39,549 nucleotides of DNA, from assembly GCA_022510815.1 (NCBI GenBank), contig JAFLST010000026.1:1-39549 (forward strand). The letters are read 5' to 3'. A model generated the notes under the pieces. The model was not told where the DNA came from and did not search any database. It saw only the letters and a program-made list of their open reading frames with translations. Numbering within the stretch: position 1 is the stretch's first letter; each line of letters begins with the position of its first letter. A program made the translations under genes and the position numbers. Below, piece after piece: positions 15,487-24,449 of this stretch. This stretch comes from Christensenellaceae bacterium. Its GTDB lineage: Bacteria; Bacillota; Clostridia; Christensenellales; Aristaeellaceae.

Positions 15487-15530
15487 AAAGAAACGCCCGA
15501 TCAGCTCAAAGTCTTTCGGGCGTTCCTTTC
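15487..15530 (-). terminator. Terminator downstream of the polysaccharide operon
   Basis: AACGCCCGA (15492-15500) and TCGGGCGTT (15516-15524) form a nine-base-pair stem. On the minus strand it is followed by TCTTTA. It ends the eight-gene operon about 150 bases after its last stop and lies just upstream of the deaminase promoter. Confidence 0.75.
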
Positions 15531-15676
15531 GATATTCCGATAACGGCTTTCATTGACTCTCGCTGCGGCAAACTGCTGACCGGGATGATCACACCCTTTG
15601 CAATATCCTCGAACGAATGGCGGCTTTCTTTGTTTTACTGTTTATAACGCCCTGCCAGGAGCGCGGGCTTTTTCTT
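15531..15676. other. Intergenic tail of the polysaccharide operon
   Basis: No gene or clear signal is seen between the last stop of the minus-strand operon and its terminator, apart from a short GC-rich inverted segment right after the stop. Confidence 0.4.
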
Positions 15677-18600
15677 TCAGCGGACGTTGAGCCTTTGAAG
15701 CAGGCGCTTGAGCCCGATGAGCGCCTTCGGAGCGCCCAGCGCCAGCAGCAGATCGTGGCAGAGCAGGAAGCCGAAGAGCTGCTTGTGGTTGTCCGCAAAG
15801 CCGTTGCCGACGGTGGTCAGCGGGAACTGCAGGGCGCCGATCAGCATGACGCCCAGCCATGTCGCGATGAGCCACTTCCGCGCCAGGGGCAGCTTCCGGC
15901 TCCGAAGCCGCTGTATCGCCCAAATCAGCAGCGCGCCGTAAACCAGCGCGTATTCCCAGAAATGCCCGAAGGCGAACAGCGGCCTCCAGTAGAGCCACAG
16001 CCCCCAGCGGTCCACCGCGTCGGCGTCAGCGTCGGCATAGTCCTGCCCAAGATAAGCGCGGAAGCCGTTGTAGACCTCCTGCGATTCTCCGACTGTGTAG
16101 TCCAGCATCCGCAGGAGCTGCAGCGGCCTTTTGAGATAGTATCCGATCATCGTGAAGGTGTTCACATGATCGTACAGCGCGGCGTCGGCCTCGGGAGAGG
16201 TCGGGGCGATGACATACGCTTCGTCCGGGTAGTAGGCATGCTTGCCGATGTCCGCGGCCATTTCCAGCGGGATGCCGAGCTCCTCCATGTCGCCGAGGGG
16301 ATCGGACGAGGACATCAGCGCGCCGTAGAAGAGGGACTGCCACACCGTGTGCCGCTCGGAGACCCGGCTGTTGTCCTGATAGACCCGGACGGCCTTGTAG
16401 CTGATCAGCCCCATGCACAGGATGCAGGCCGTCAGGAACGCGACCAGCCTGCCTATATGAAGCGGGCGATGATACAGCGCGAACAGGGCCAGCAGGATCA
16501 GCAGAACCGGCAGGGCGACCAGCATCTGCGCCTTGGCGGTCGTCAAAAACATGGAGGCAAAGGCCAGCGCGAACACCCACGGAACGCCCTTGCCCTGCGG
16601 CAGGACAGACAGGCGCACGCAGCAGGCCAGCGCCATCATGAGCCCTAACAGGATGCAGCCCTCGCCGAACAGCGAATTGAACCAGACCAGATAGCTTTCG
16701 CTCAGCAGGATCAGGCAGAGCCCGACGCCCGTGACGAGCGTGTACCGGCCGAAAAAGGTGTGCAGATCCCGCGTGACAGACAGGATGCACAGCACCAGCG
16801 CGGCGCTCATGACAAGGCTCATATACCATGTGCTGAACGGCAGCCCGGACACTGCGCAGAAGCCCCGCACGATCGCGGCGGGATAGACGAGGCTGTAGGT
16901 CGGCTTCAGGAAGGTCAGCGCGGCAAAGTCCATGCCGGAGCGGTACGCGTATTCCTCGATGACCTGATGCCCCGCCTGTGCGTCAAGATCGTAATAGACC
17001 TCGCTCGACCATGTCAGGCCAAGCTGCTCCATCATGCGCCCGTAGTCGCCGTTGTTGACCGTTCCGGCCCTCGGACGGGCGAATTGAATGGAGCACACCA
17101 TGATCAGCGCGAGGATCAGCACGGCCAGCACCGTCCTGCGGCGGCTGGATGCGACGGCCTGCAGGCAGGCTCTTGCCCGCGCTGATGCAGGGCTTCTCCG
17201 CGGACGACGTTGCTCGCGGATGGCTTCTTCGGCGGTCAGATCATCGCGCTCATCATAGATTTTCCGGAACCAGACGGACCCGACAGCCACCGCCCTGCCT
17301 GCCGCGAAGGATAATCCGCCCCAGAGCATCATCAGCATGAAGACGGAAGCGATCCTGTCCTGCTCCAGCGAGTCCGGGCCCATCAGGGCGATGTGCAGGG
17401 GCAGGAACATCGCCATGGCGGCGCACGCGAGCATCAGGATGAGCGGCACGATCCAGCCTGTCCGCCTGTTGCGGCCTCGGATGACGCGCCAGCCCCACAG
17501 CCCAGCGGCCAGCAGGAACCCCGCGCCGGCCGTACTGAGGAAGAAGCCGCAGCCGCCGGGCAGGAGCAGCTTCATCAGGGTTTCAAGCAGCGAGCCGCTG
17601 CGGGTGGTCCTTCGCGTGGACTGCGCGTGCTGCCCAACACCCAAGGCGGAGCCGGATTCCATCGTGTTCATGCCGCTGATCGTGCCGAGAACCGTGCGCA
17701 GGAATCTTCCCGGATGACCCGCGTACCAGCGCAGCACCCTGCGCGTGCTGATGGCGGAGAAGAGGGCCTCCGCTTCCAGCTCATCCTTGGGATCGTGAGC
17801 ATAGTCGGCGGCGTCCTGATAGAAGGACTTCCCGATATCCGCGAGGTAGCTTTCGTCCAGACCGAGCTCCGCCAGATCACGCTGCGGGTTGTCCGACGCG
17901 GGCAGAATTCCCTGAAAGACGGCGTGATAGACGGCGGCAGGGGAGGCGTTGTCGGGGTCGCTGGTCAAGTAGCCGACGGAGGAATAGACGGAGCAGCAGA
18001 GCAGGAACAGCAGGAGAGCGGCGGAGACGCGCTTTCCCCGGAGCAGCGGCCATTCCTGAACGGTCAGTCCCGCAGCCGCCGCGACCGCCACCGGGGCAAA
18101 AACCGCCGCGCGGGAGCAGGCGTTGAGGAGAAAGGCCGACGCCATGACCACCGGGACGACCGCGCCGAAGCCGCTTCCCCGCCGATAGGTGAAGGCCCGG
18201 AAAACGCAGCCGGTGAACAGCAGAAGCGCGACGATCAGCGTGCCCGTCTCATAGAGCGAGCCGAAGCAGGCGGTCAGATTGCGGTCGGAGAGCAGCAGGA
18301 GCAGGAAAAGCCCCGGGATCACGCCCAGCCTGCCCCAGAGATGCGCCGCGCTTTCCACGATCAGGTAGACCGCCAGCGCTGCCAGCGCCGCATACAGCCA
18401 GTACAGATACAGGGTGGAGAAGGCCAGACCCAGCGGTTGGGTGAGCAGCCGGATCAGCGCGATCGGGTACAGGATGCTGCCGGACTTGAGCGGCGCGAGC
18501 AGCTTCGCGAAGCTGAAATGCCCGTAGGCGTAGGTCTCGATCACCCGCGAATACAGGAGACCGCCCTCCGCCTGCTGCCCGGCAGAGTGCTTTAATCCCG

Positions 18601-18769
18601 CCGCCCTCATAATGGGCTCGTACTTGCCCGTATCGACCGTGCCAAGGCGGGGAGAGGCAAGGAGGCCTGCCAGCATGACGGCGAGGGCAAGCAGCGCAAA
18701 CAAGAGCCCCATCGTCTGCGGCTCACTCCGAAGGGTCTTGCTTACGGCGAATCTGAGCTTACGGATCAT
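15677..18769 (-). CDS. Tandemly duplicated GT-C-like membrane protein (two WsfD-like halves)
   Basis: A 1030-residue protein made of two homologous polytopic halves joined by a basic linker (about 500-545, rich in Arg). Landmarks repeat with an offset of about 526 residues: G-T-V-D-T-G-K-Y at 43 and G-T-V-N-N-G-D-Y at 569. After each come an E-T/E-Y-A-Y motif, an S-L-Y/F-E/G-E/T-G block and a loop S-D-N/P-x4-L/M-x-E-L-G. Each half also resembles the 514-residue protein at 10600. The G-x-V-x-x-G-x-Y loop after the first helix is where GT-C enzymes keep catalytic acids. A lipid-linked-sugar transferase role in decorating the polymer is inferred. It is the last gene of the operon, 15 bases after the SGNH gene, with GGAGAGG before its ATG. 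Confidence 0.65.
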   Translation of the reverse strand: MIRKLRFAVSKTLRSEPQTMGLLFALLALAVMLAGLLASPRLGTVDTGKYEPIMRAAGLKHSAGQQAEGGLLYSRVIETYAYGHFSFAKLLAPLKSGSILYPIALIRLLTQPLGLAFSTLYLYWLYAALAALAVYLIVESAAHLWGRLGVIPGLFLLLLLSDRNLTACFGSLYETGTLIVALLLFTGCVFRAFTYRRGSGFGAVVPVVMASAFLLNACSRAAVFAPVAVAAAAGLTVQEWPLLRGKRVSAALLLFLLCCSVYSSVGYLTSDPDNASPAAVYHAVFQGILPASDNPQRDLAELGLDESYLADIGKSFYQDAADYAHDPKDELEAEALFSAISTRRVLRWYAGHPGRFLRTVLGTISGMNTMESGSALGVGQHAQSTRRTTRSGSLLETLMKLLLPGGCGFFLSTAGAGFLLAAGLWGWRVIRGRNRRTGWIVPLILMLACAAMAMFLPLHIALMGPDSLEQDRIASVFMLMMLWGGLSFAAGRAVAVGSVWFRKIYDERDDLTAEEAIREQRRPRRSPASARARACLQAVASSRRRTVLAVLILALIMVCSIQFARPRAGTVNNGDYGRMMEQLGLTWSSEVYYDLDAQAGHQVIEEYAYRSGMDFAALTFLKPTYSLVYPAAIVRGFCAVSGLPFSTWYMSLVMSAALVLCILSVTRDLHTFFGRYTLVTGVGLCLILLSESYLVWFNSLFGEGCILLGLMMALACCVRLSVLPQGKGVPWVFALAFASMFLTTAKAQMLVALPVLLILLALFALYHRPLHIGRLVAFLTACILCMGLISYKAVRVYQDNSRVSERHTVWQSLFYGALMSSSDPLGDMEELGIPLEMAADIGKHAYYPDEAYVIAPTSPEADAALYDHVNTFTMIGYYLKRPLQLLRMLDYTVGESQEVYNGFRAYLGQDYADADADAVDRWGLWLYWRPLFAFGHFWEYALVYGALLIWAIQRLRSRKLPLARKWLIATWLGVMLIGALQFPLTTVGNGFADNHKQLFGFLLCHDLLLALGAPKALIGLKRLLQRLNVR

Positions 18770-18784
18770 GCTGCCTCTCCCATT

Positions 18785-21343
18785 TCACTGGTCGCTGCCG
18801 GTGACGCGGAATTCCTCTATGGCTGCCCTTGAGAACCGGAACGGCGTGCCGTTTTCCCGCACCTGACAGCCGATGCGCAGCGTCCCGTCGTAGGCTGGCG
18901 CGCCGCTCTCCACTCGGTCGGCGACCACGGCCCCGTTCAGGAGGACGGTGTAGGTGAAGCCTTCCTTGACGATTTGCAGCGTTTGCCGGGTCTGCGGCGG
19001 CAGCGCGATGGTTTCGGCGTGCGCTCCCAGCGTCAGCGAGAGCGTCGAGGCGCTGGTCAGGCGGATCAGCAGCCCCCTGTAATGATCGGGCTCCTCCGCG
19101 TAGCAGCTCGCCAGCGTGCCCGTGGCCGCCTCGTCGCTCAAAAACGTCATGGTCAGCGTCCAGCTTTTCTCCGGCACATCGTAGAGCTGCGTTTCCGTGT
19201 CGATGTATGCGCTCTGCCCGTCGCCGGTGAAGGGCTGCTCTAAGGTGTAGGCCACGGGACTGCCTGCCGCTTGCTCCGCGGGCGCCTTGTATTCGGGGCG
19301 CCAGCTCAGGATGTCCTCCTCCGCCATGACGCCGCTGTAGTATTCCAGATTGTATATGGTCACGGCGCTGCGGCGGAACACCTCGCCGTCCATGGTCTCC
19401 TGCGCGGCGATCAGCAGATGACCGGGATACGCCTCCGCGGGCAGCTTCACGCCGTCCAGCAGCTTCTTGCCGTTCACATAGACCGTGTAGCGGTACACGT
19501 CCTTGACCACTGCCAGATTCACGTCGGCGCCAATCCCTACGTCCGCGGCTGTTCCCTGACGGCCGCACATGATCTCGAGCCGCCCGGGCCCCGCCCGCCG
19601 CACGAGCAGCCCCCTGTAGTTTCCTTCCTCCTCCGCGAAGCACGAGAAATACACGCCGCTGCCAAAGTCGTCGCCCTCCTGAAACTGCGCAAGCACCGTC
19701 CATGACTTGCCCGCCTCGTCGTACAGGGAGACGCCCGTGTCCACATGGCTGTCGAGTGCGTCGCTGTGGAAGCGGTGGGCAAGCTCATAGTCGGGCTCGC
19801 TGCCCGCTGACGGAGCCTCGGGCGCGGGCGGCTCCGGGAGCTGCTCCGGCTGCCACATGGCAATGAGCGACGCGTCCAATGCGGCGTCGTAGACCTCCAG
19901 ATTCCGCACCCGCACCTCGCTGTGTCGGAACGGCCGTCCCTGCGCGTCCAGCTCGCAGCCCAGCAGGAGCGGCCCGTCATAGGGGTCAAGGGCGTTCAGG
20001 GTCAGGCTGCCCGCCAGCTGGCCGTCCGCGTAGACCTGATAGGTGAGATCGTTTTTCACGACGGCGAGGTTCAGCACATCGCCGAAGTCCTTCAGGGTGA
20101 CGTAGGCCCCCGAATGGAAGACCACATAGATGGCTCCGTCGTTCTCCTTCCTCACCAGTACGCCGCGGTAACGGCCCTCCTCCTCGCTGAAGCAGGACAG
20201 GAAAACCATGTCCTCGCCCTCGCAGGCGGTGTCGAGCTGGGCGAGGATGGTGTAGGGCGCGTAGGGATTCCCGTACAGCGAGAGTCCCGTGTCCAGATAG
20301 GTCAGGCCGTCGCCCTGAAACTGCTCCGTCAGCCTGTAGACGCAATGATTCTCCTGCGAAGCAGCCTCGGCCGCGCGGTTCCAGATGTGGGCGCTGTCCT
20401 GCCGCCGGTCGGGCAGGTCGTAATGGCTGACCAGATAGTTCGTCAGATAGGCGGTGTACTTCGCGATGCCGCCGTTGTTGAGGTGGCCGGGATCGCAGAA
20501 ATCCGTTTCCGGATCAATGCCGGCGTCCGCGTAGAACTCATTGAAGTTCAGGAAGGTCAGGCCCTGCTCCGCCGCGAGGGCCTTCACCCGGTTGAACCGC
20601 TGCTGTTCAAGCGCTGACAGCTCATAGGGCGCGGCGACCAGCAGCAGCGGTATGCCCTCTTCCCGGCAGCTCGCGATGATGCGATCGAGGTAATCAGCCG
20701 TTTTTTCCGGCAGCTCGGCGCTGTCCGTGACCTGCGCGGCGTCCAGAATGCGAATCGGATAGACCGCGTCGGAGTTTGTCAGCCTTTGAAGGGAAGGGTC
20801 CTTCTGCCAGAAATAATATTGAAAATCCTCCGCCGTCAGGTCGGCATACCGGTAGTGATAGGTCGGCAAGCCCAGAAGAATGTCCGCCCGGTATTCGGGA
20901 GGGGAGGAGACCCGTATCGCTTCGAGCTTGTTTGCGGAAAAACGCATCCCCAGCAGGTTCTTCACCATGGTCTCGTAATCGGAGTATTCGATGTCAAGGG
21001 CCGCCGTGTAGGCGTCTGTCACGATCAGCTTGGGCCTCTGGGTTTTCAGGCACTCCCTGAGGTAATGGTATGTATTCCATGTGGGCTGCACGCTTCCCCA
21101 GCAGGCATAGGCGGCGATGCCCTCCGACTCCCACATGAGCGCGGGATTGACGTTCATGCCCATGTGGCTGCTGCCCAGCAGCAGCACGTCCACCGTATCC
21201 TCCGGCAGCGCGTAGTAGTTTTCCATGGGCCGGATGCCGTCCATATGCTTGAATTTCAGCGTCGCCGCCACGAAGTAGAAAACGACCAGAAAGACCGCGA
21301 GGAAGCCCGCTGTCTTGAGGACGCGAAGGGCGTTGGCTTTCAT
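18785..21343 (-). CDS. AlgJ/DltD-like SGNH O-acyltransferase with three LamG-like repeats
   Basis: An 852-residue protein with an N-terminal membrane anchor (11-28) and an extracytoplasmic SGNH domain: L-L-L-G-S-S-H gives the nucleophile S58, and C-D-P-G-H gives D284 and H287. Residues 336-496, 519-682 and 699-852 are three tandem copies of a LamG/concanavalin-like beta-sandwich, each with Y-x-D-T near its start, a shared S-C-F/Y-x-E-E-x-x-x-Y-R-G-L/V-L-V/I-R core and an ending R-N-L/F-E-V/Y. SGNH partners take acyl groups delivered by an MBOAT protein and place them on the glycan; the MBOAT gene is directly upstream (11-base gap). The LamG-like repeats would bind the polymer or hold the enzyme to it. 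ATG at 21343 is preferred because homology and GAGAGG start there. Confidence 0.8.
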   Translation of the reverse strand: MKANALRVLKTAGFLAVFLVVFYFVAATLKFKHMDGIRPMENYYALPEDTVDVLLLGSSHMGMNVNPALMWESEGIAAYACWGSVQPTWNTYHYLRECLKTQRPKLIVTDAYTAALDIEYSDYETMVKNLLGMRFSANKLEAIRVSSPPEYRADILLGLPTYHYRYADLTAEDFQYYFWQKDPSLQRLTNSDAVYPIRILDAAQVTDSAELPEKTADYLDRIIASCREEGIPLLLVAAPYELSALEQQRFNRVKALAAEQGLTFLNFNEFYADAGIDPETDFCDPGHLNNGGIAKYTAYLTNYLVSHYDLPDRRQDSAHIWNRAAEAASQENHCVYRLTEQFQGDGLTYLDTGLSLYGNPYAPYTILAQLDTACEGEDMVFLSCFSEEEGRYRGVLVRKENDGAIYVVFHSGAYVTLKDFGDVLNLAVVKNDLTYQVYADGQLAGSLTLNALDPYDGPLLLGCELDAQGRPFRHSEVRVRNLEVYDAALDASLIAMWQPEQLPEPPAPEAPSAGSEPDYELAHRFHSDALDSHVDTGVSLYDEAGKSWTVLAQFQEGDDFGSGVYFSCFAEEEGNYRGLLVRRAGPGRLEIMCGRQGTAADVGIGADVNLAVVKDVYRYTVYVNGKKLLDGVKLPAEAYPGHLLIAAQETMDGEVFRRSAVTIYNLEYYSGVMAEEDILSWRPEYKAPAEQAAGSPVAYTLEQPFTGDGQSAYIDTETQLYDVPEKSWTLTMTFLSDEAATGTLASCYAEEPDHYRGLLIRLTSASTLSLTLGAHAETIALPPQTRQTLQIVKEGFTYTVLLNGAVVADRVESGAPAYDGTLRIGCQVRENGTPFRFSRAAIEEFRVTGSDQ
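18788..20338 (-). repeat. Three diverged tandem LamG-like domain repeats within the SGNH gene
   Basis: Protein-level repeats at about 20338-19856, 19789-19298 and 19249-18788. They share the S-C-F-x-E-E core followed by Y-R-G, and N-L-A-V-V-K/L-Q-I-V-K and Y-T-V-x-x-N-G motifs. The linkers are rich in Pro, Glu and Ala. They are old duplications, not recent copies. Confidence 0.8.
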
Positions 21344-21354
21344 GACCGCACCTC

Positions 21355-22845
21355 TCAGAACTGGAAGTAGATGAACTGCGCCGCGTCGTAGTTGGGCCCA
21401 TAGAAGCCGAACAGCAGGATGGTGAATATGGCGGCGAGGTACACGGCCCAGCGGAACCACAGCGCCTGCCCCAGAATCCAGCTCCGAATCCGCACGTTTC
21501 GCTCGTGCAGCACATCCACGGTCAGCAGGACAAAAATGAAAAGAACCCCCAGCCAGAAATCGAGCTGTGACAATCCAAGGGAATACAGCCCGCCGCTGAA
21601 GAATGAGGACAGGTATCCGCCTGTAAAGAGGCGACGCAGGATGCCGATGGCGTCCGGCAGCGTGTCCGCCCGGAAGAAAATCCACGTCAGGTCGACCAGA
21701 AGGAAGGTGACTGCCGTGGCGGCGATCCGGGAGCTGGCTGCGCCCTCGTCGATGCGGAACAGCGCCTTGAGCCGCTGGCGGAGGGGCCGCAGATATTCGC
21801 CGACGATCTGGAACAGGCCGTTGAGTCCGCCCCAGATCACATAGGTCCAGTTCGCGCCGTGCCACAGCCCGCTGGCCAGAAACACGATCATGATGTTGCG
21901 GTACTTGGTCAGCCTGCCCTTCCGATTGCCGCCGAGGGGAATGTAGAGGTAATCCCGGAACCAGCTCGTCAGGGAGATATGCCACCGGCGCCAGAAGTCG
22001 GCGATGCAGATTCCCAGATACGGCTGTTTGAAGTTCTCCATCAGCTCGAAGCCCATCACCTGCGCCGCGCCGATGGCGATGCAGGAATAGCCCGCGAAGT
22101 CACAGTAGATCTGGAAGGCGAAGAACACGCAGGCGACCAGAACCTCCAGCCCGCTGCAGGACGCGTAGTAATCGAAGACCCTTGAAACGATCACCGCCAG
22201 CCGGTCGGCGACGACCATCTTCTGGAAATATCCCCAGAACATGACCATCAGCCCTCGGGCCATCCGCTCATAGTCGAACCGCTGCCGGGCGTAAAACTGC
22301 TCCAGCAGCCTCGAGGAGCGCTCGATGGGGCCCGCCACAAGCTGGGGAAAGAACGCCACGAACACCGCGTATCGCAGGAGGTTCCTTTCGACCTGCACGT
22401 CTCCGCGGTACACGTCAACCGTGTAGCTGAGCGCCTGAAAGATGTAGAAGGAGATGCCGACCGGGAGCAGCAGGCTGAACCGGGGCAGGGTGAAGGAAGC
22501 GCCGGCACGTCCGACGAGCTGGTTCAGGTTGTCCACGATAAAGCCGGTGTATTTGAAGACCATCAGGAGAAGCAGGTTCAGGGTGAAGGAGATCGCCACG
22601 ATGCCCTGACTCTTCAGCCTGCTCGTGTCGCCGCCCCGGCGCTGATAGGCGGCGATGGCCAGACCGCTCGCCCATGTGATGAAGGTGGAGGCAAAGAGCA
22701 GGAGCGAGTAGACCGCGTTCCAGCACATGTAGAAATAGTAGCTGCTCACGAGAAGCCACAGATACCGAACCCTGTGCGGGATGATGAAGAAGATCAGGGT
22801 GACAATGGGAAAGAACACGAGGAAGTCAGCGGAGTTAAACAGCAT
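21355..22845 (-). CDS. MBOAT-family O-acyltransferase (AlgI/DltB-like)
   Basis: A 496-residue polytopic membrane protein that moves acyl groups, usually acetyl, across the membrane for glycan O-acylation. It begins M-L-F-N-S-x-x-F-L-V-F-F-P, the standard AlgI-type start. It carries L-P-V-G-I-S-F-Y-I-F-Q (128-137), F-P-Q-L-V-A-G-P-I (166-174), D-F-W-R-R-W-H-I-S (283-291, with H289) and the catalytic H329 in S-G-L-W-H-G-A-N-W. Its partner is the SGNH protein immediately downstream. GAGGTGG lies before the ATG and the gene starts 11 bases after the upstream stop. The family assignment is firm; acetyl as the group is inferred from relatives. Confidence 0.93.
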   Translation of the reverse strand: MLFNSADFLVFFPIVTLIFFIIPHRVRYLWLLVSSYYFYMCWNAVYSLLLFASTFITWASGLAIAAYQRRGGDTSRLKSQGIVAISFTLNLLLLMVFKYTGFIVDNLNQLVGRAGASFTLPRFSLLLPVGISFYIFQALSYTVDVYRGDVQVERNLLRYAVFVAFFPQLVAGPIERSSRLLEQFYARQRFDYERMARGLMVMFWGYFQKMVVADRLAVIVSRVFDYYASCSGLEVLVACVFFAFQIYCDFAGYSCIAIGAAQVMGFELMENFKQPYLGICIADFWRRWHISLTSWFRDYLYIPLGGNRKGRLTKYRNIMIVFLASGLWHGANWTYVIWGGLNGLFQIVGEYLRPLRQRLKALFRIDEGAASSRIAATAVTFLLVDLTWIFFRADTLPDAIGILRRLFTGGYLSSFFSGGLYSLGLSQLDFWLGVLFIFVLLTVDVLHERNVRIRSWILGQALWFRWAVYLAAIFTILLFGFYGPNYDAAQFIYFQF

Positions 22846-22856
22846 GCGCGTCCACC

Positions 22857-24446
22857 TCAGTCGTCGAAAGTGATGTCCTTCGTGCTGGCATAGACGAGCA
22901 GCGGCATGAGCTGGTCAAAGGCGATGATATCGCTGCCATCCGCCCGGTTGCTGAAGCTGCCCTGAAGATCGGAGGATTCGGTCACATAGTACGCTTCCAT
23001 GCGGTGCCGGGCGAAGGTGTAGAGCCGGGCGTTGCCGGACTGCGCGCCAATCAGCGCGGCGATGGCATACGCCGCGGTCGAGTGATAATCAAAGCCCTTC
23101 ACTGCCTGACCGCTGACCTCATACCGCGCGGCGAGCGTGCCCGCGACCACCTTGTCCTCCAGCCACTCGAGGGAAGCCTGCCGGGCCAGCCCGGCCTTCA
23201 CCGCCTGATAGAGCGCCATCAGGGCCTCCGAGGTGTTCAGGCTGTCCGCGCTGTATGTCCGGGACGCAATATCGTAGGACGAGTGGTAGAGCGGGAAGGC
23301 GTCGCTGATGTATCCGCCGCGCAGGATATCCTCCGCTTGCGGGCGCAGGCCCAGGTCCTGCAGGGCCTCCATGTCGAGGTCGCACAGGGGGATGGTGCCG
23401 CCGGCGCGCCTCTGTCGGAAGTCATAGAATCCGACCGGCTGTCCATCGGAGACGTTGTGGGTCAGGAGCGCTTGAGCGAGCGCTTCGATCTCCGTCTCAA
23501 ATCCGCCCCAGAGCGTTTGGGCGGCCTTCAGGGCCCTGTAGAGCCGCAGATCGTCGATCAGCGCGTTCGCGTCGGCCTGCTTGCCCTCTTCCGTCGCGTA
23601 CCATGCGAACACGCCCTCCCGCCGCAGCCAGTCCCTTGCGTATTGCCAGCTTTGTTCAAACAGCGCTGGATTCCGCGCGTGCACCGCGTATTCCATCAGC
23701 AGGCCCTGCGATTCGCTCAGCACGTCATGCCCTGTGGGAGCCGCGCCCTTCCTGTCGATAAGGGTGGTGAAAACGCCGCCCTCCGCTCCGGTCATGCGCT
23801 CCGTCAGAAAGCGCTCCGTGGCCGCGGCCCCGCCGCTCTCCGCATAGGCGAGCAGGGCCTGCAGCTCCGGGGCGGAGCGCGGAGCGTCGGCGGTCATATA
23901 GCGCAGATATCCCTGCCCGTCAAGGAGCAGAAGCGTCGGTATCCGCTTCACGCCGTAAGCCCTGCAGGCTGTCAGACCTTCGTCGTAAAGGCACGCAAAG
24001 GGAACGCCCTCTTTGGACAGATACGCCTGTGCCCCTTCGACGGTCTCGCCCCTGTCGGGGTCGAGCTTGTTGATGAGGACAAGCTCGTAGTCAGGGTGCT
24101 CGGAAAGCACGGTTTCATACGCTTCCCACTGCTGCAGCACCTCGTCGCAATAGGGGCACCAGCTCCCCCAGAACAGGAGCAGCAGCTTCTTTCCAGCCCA
24201 GTCGTTCAGATCGCGTGTGGAGCCGTCTCCGGCGCGGAAGGCCGTCACGGGGAGCTTTTGCCCGTAGCAAATGCCGTCGGGGAGATAACCAACCCATGCC
24301 GTCAGCGAGGTCTCCGCGTCCGGGGCCTGCGTGGGGGCGGGCGGCTCCGTCCGATACAGGCGCGCAATGCCGAGGAGGACGACGGCGGACAAAACGGCAA
24401 TTCCGGCGACGCAGATTCTTTCGATGATTCTGAGCTTCTTTTCCAT
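22857..24446 (-). CDS. Thioredoxin-like domain fused to GH8-like glycosidase domain (YdaJ/PssZ-like)
   Basis: A 529-residue protein with an N-terminal membrane anchor (11-30), so the bulk faces outward. Residues about 62-200 form a TlpA/thioredoxin-like domain with W-C-P-Y-C (C97, C100), preceded by L-L-F-W-G-S, and a cis-Pro (R-I-P-T, P170). From 208 an alpha-helical domain resembles GH8: S-E-S-Q-G-L-L-M gives E245 at the place of the catalytic acid in S-E-G-Q-G-Y-G-M, and L-I-D-D-L-R-L-Y-R-A-L (D298/D299) fits the catalytic Asp motif before the next helix. GH8 enzymes trim nascent polymer in cellulose, Yda and Pss systems. The fusion is unusual. It starts three bases after the upstream stop with a weak ribosome site, suggesting coupling. 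Confidence 0.7.
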   Translation of the reverse strand: MEKKLRIIERICVAGIAVLSAVVLLGIARLYRTEPPAPTQAPDAETSLTAWVGYLPDGICYGQKLPVTAFRAGDGSTRDLNDWAGKKLLLLFWGSWCPYCDEVLQQWEAYETVLSEHPDYELVLINKLDPDRGETVEGAQAYLSKEGVPFACLYDEGLTACRAYGVKRIPTLLLLDGQGYLRYMTADAPRSAPELQALLAYAESGGAAATERFLTERMTGAEGGVFTTLIDRKGAAPTGHDVLSESQGLLMEYAVHARNPALFEQSWQYARDWLRREGVFAWYATEEGKQADANALIDDLRLYRALKAAQTLWGGFETEIEALAQALLTHNVSDGQPVGFYDFRQRRAGGTIPLCDLDMEALQDLGLRPQAEDILRGGYISDAFPLYHSSYDIASRTYSADSLNTSEALMALYQAVKAGLARQASLEWLEDKVVAGTLAARYEVSGQAVKGFDYHSTAAYAIAALIGAQSGNARLYTFARHRMEAYYVTESSDLQGSFSNRADGSDIIAFDQLMPLLVYASTKDITFDD

Positions 24447-24449
24447 ACG

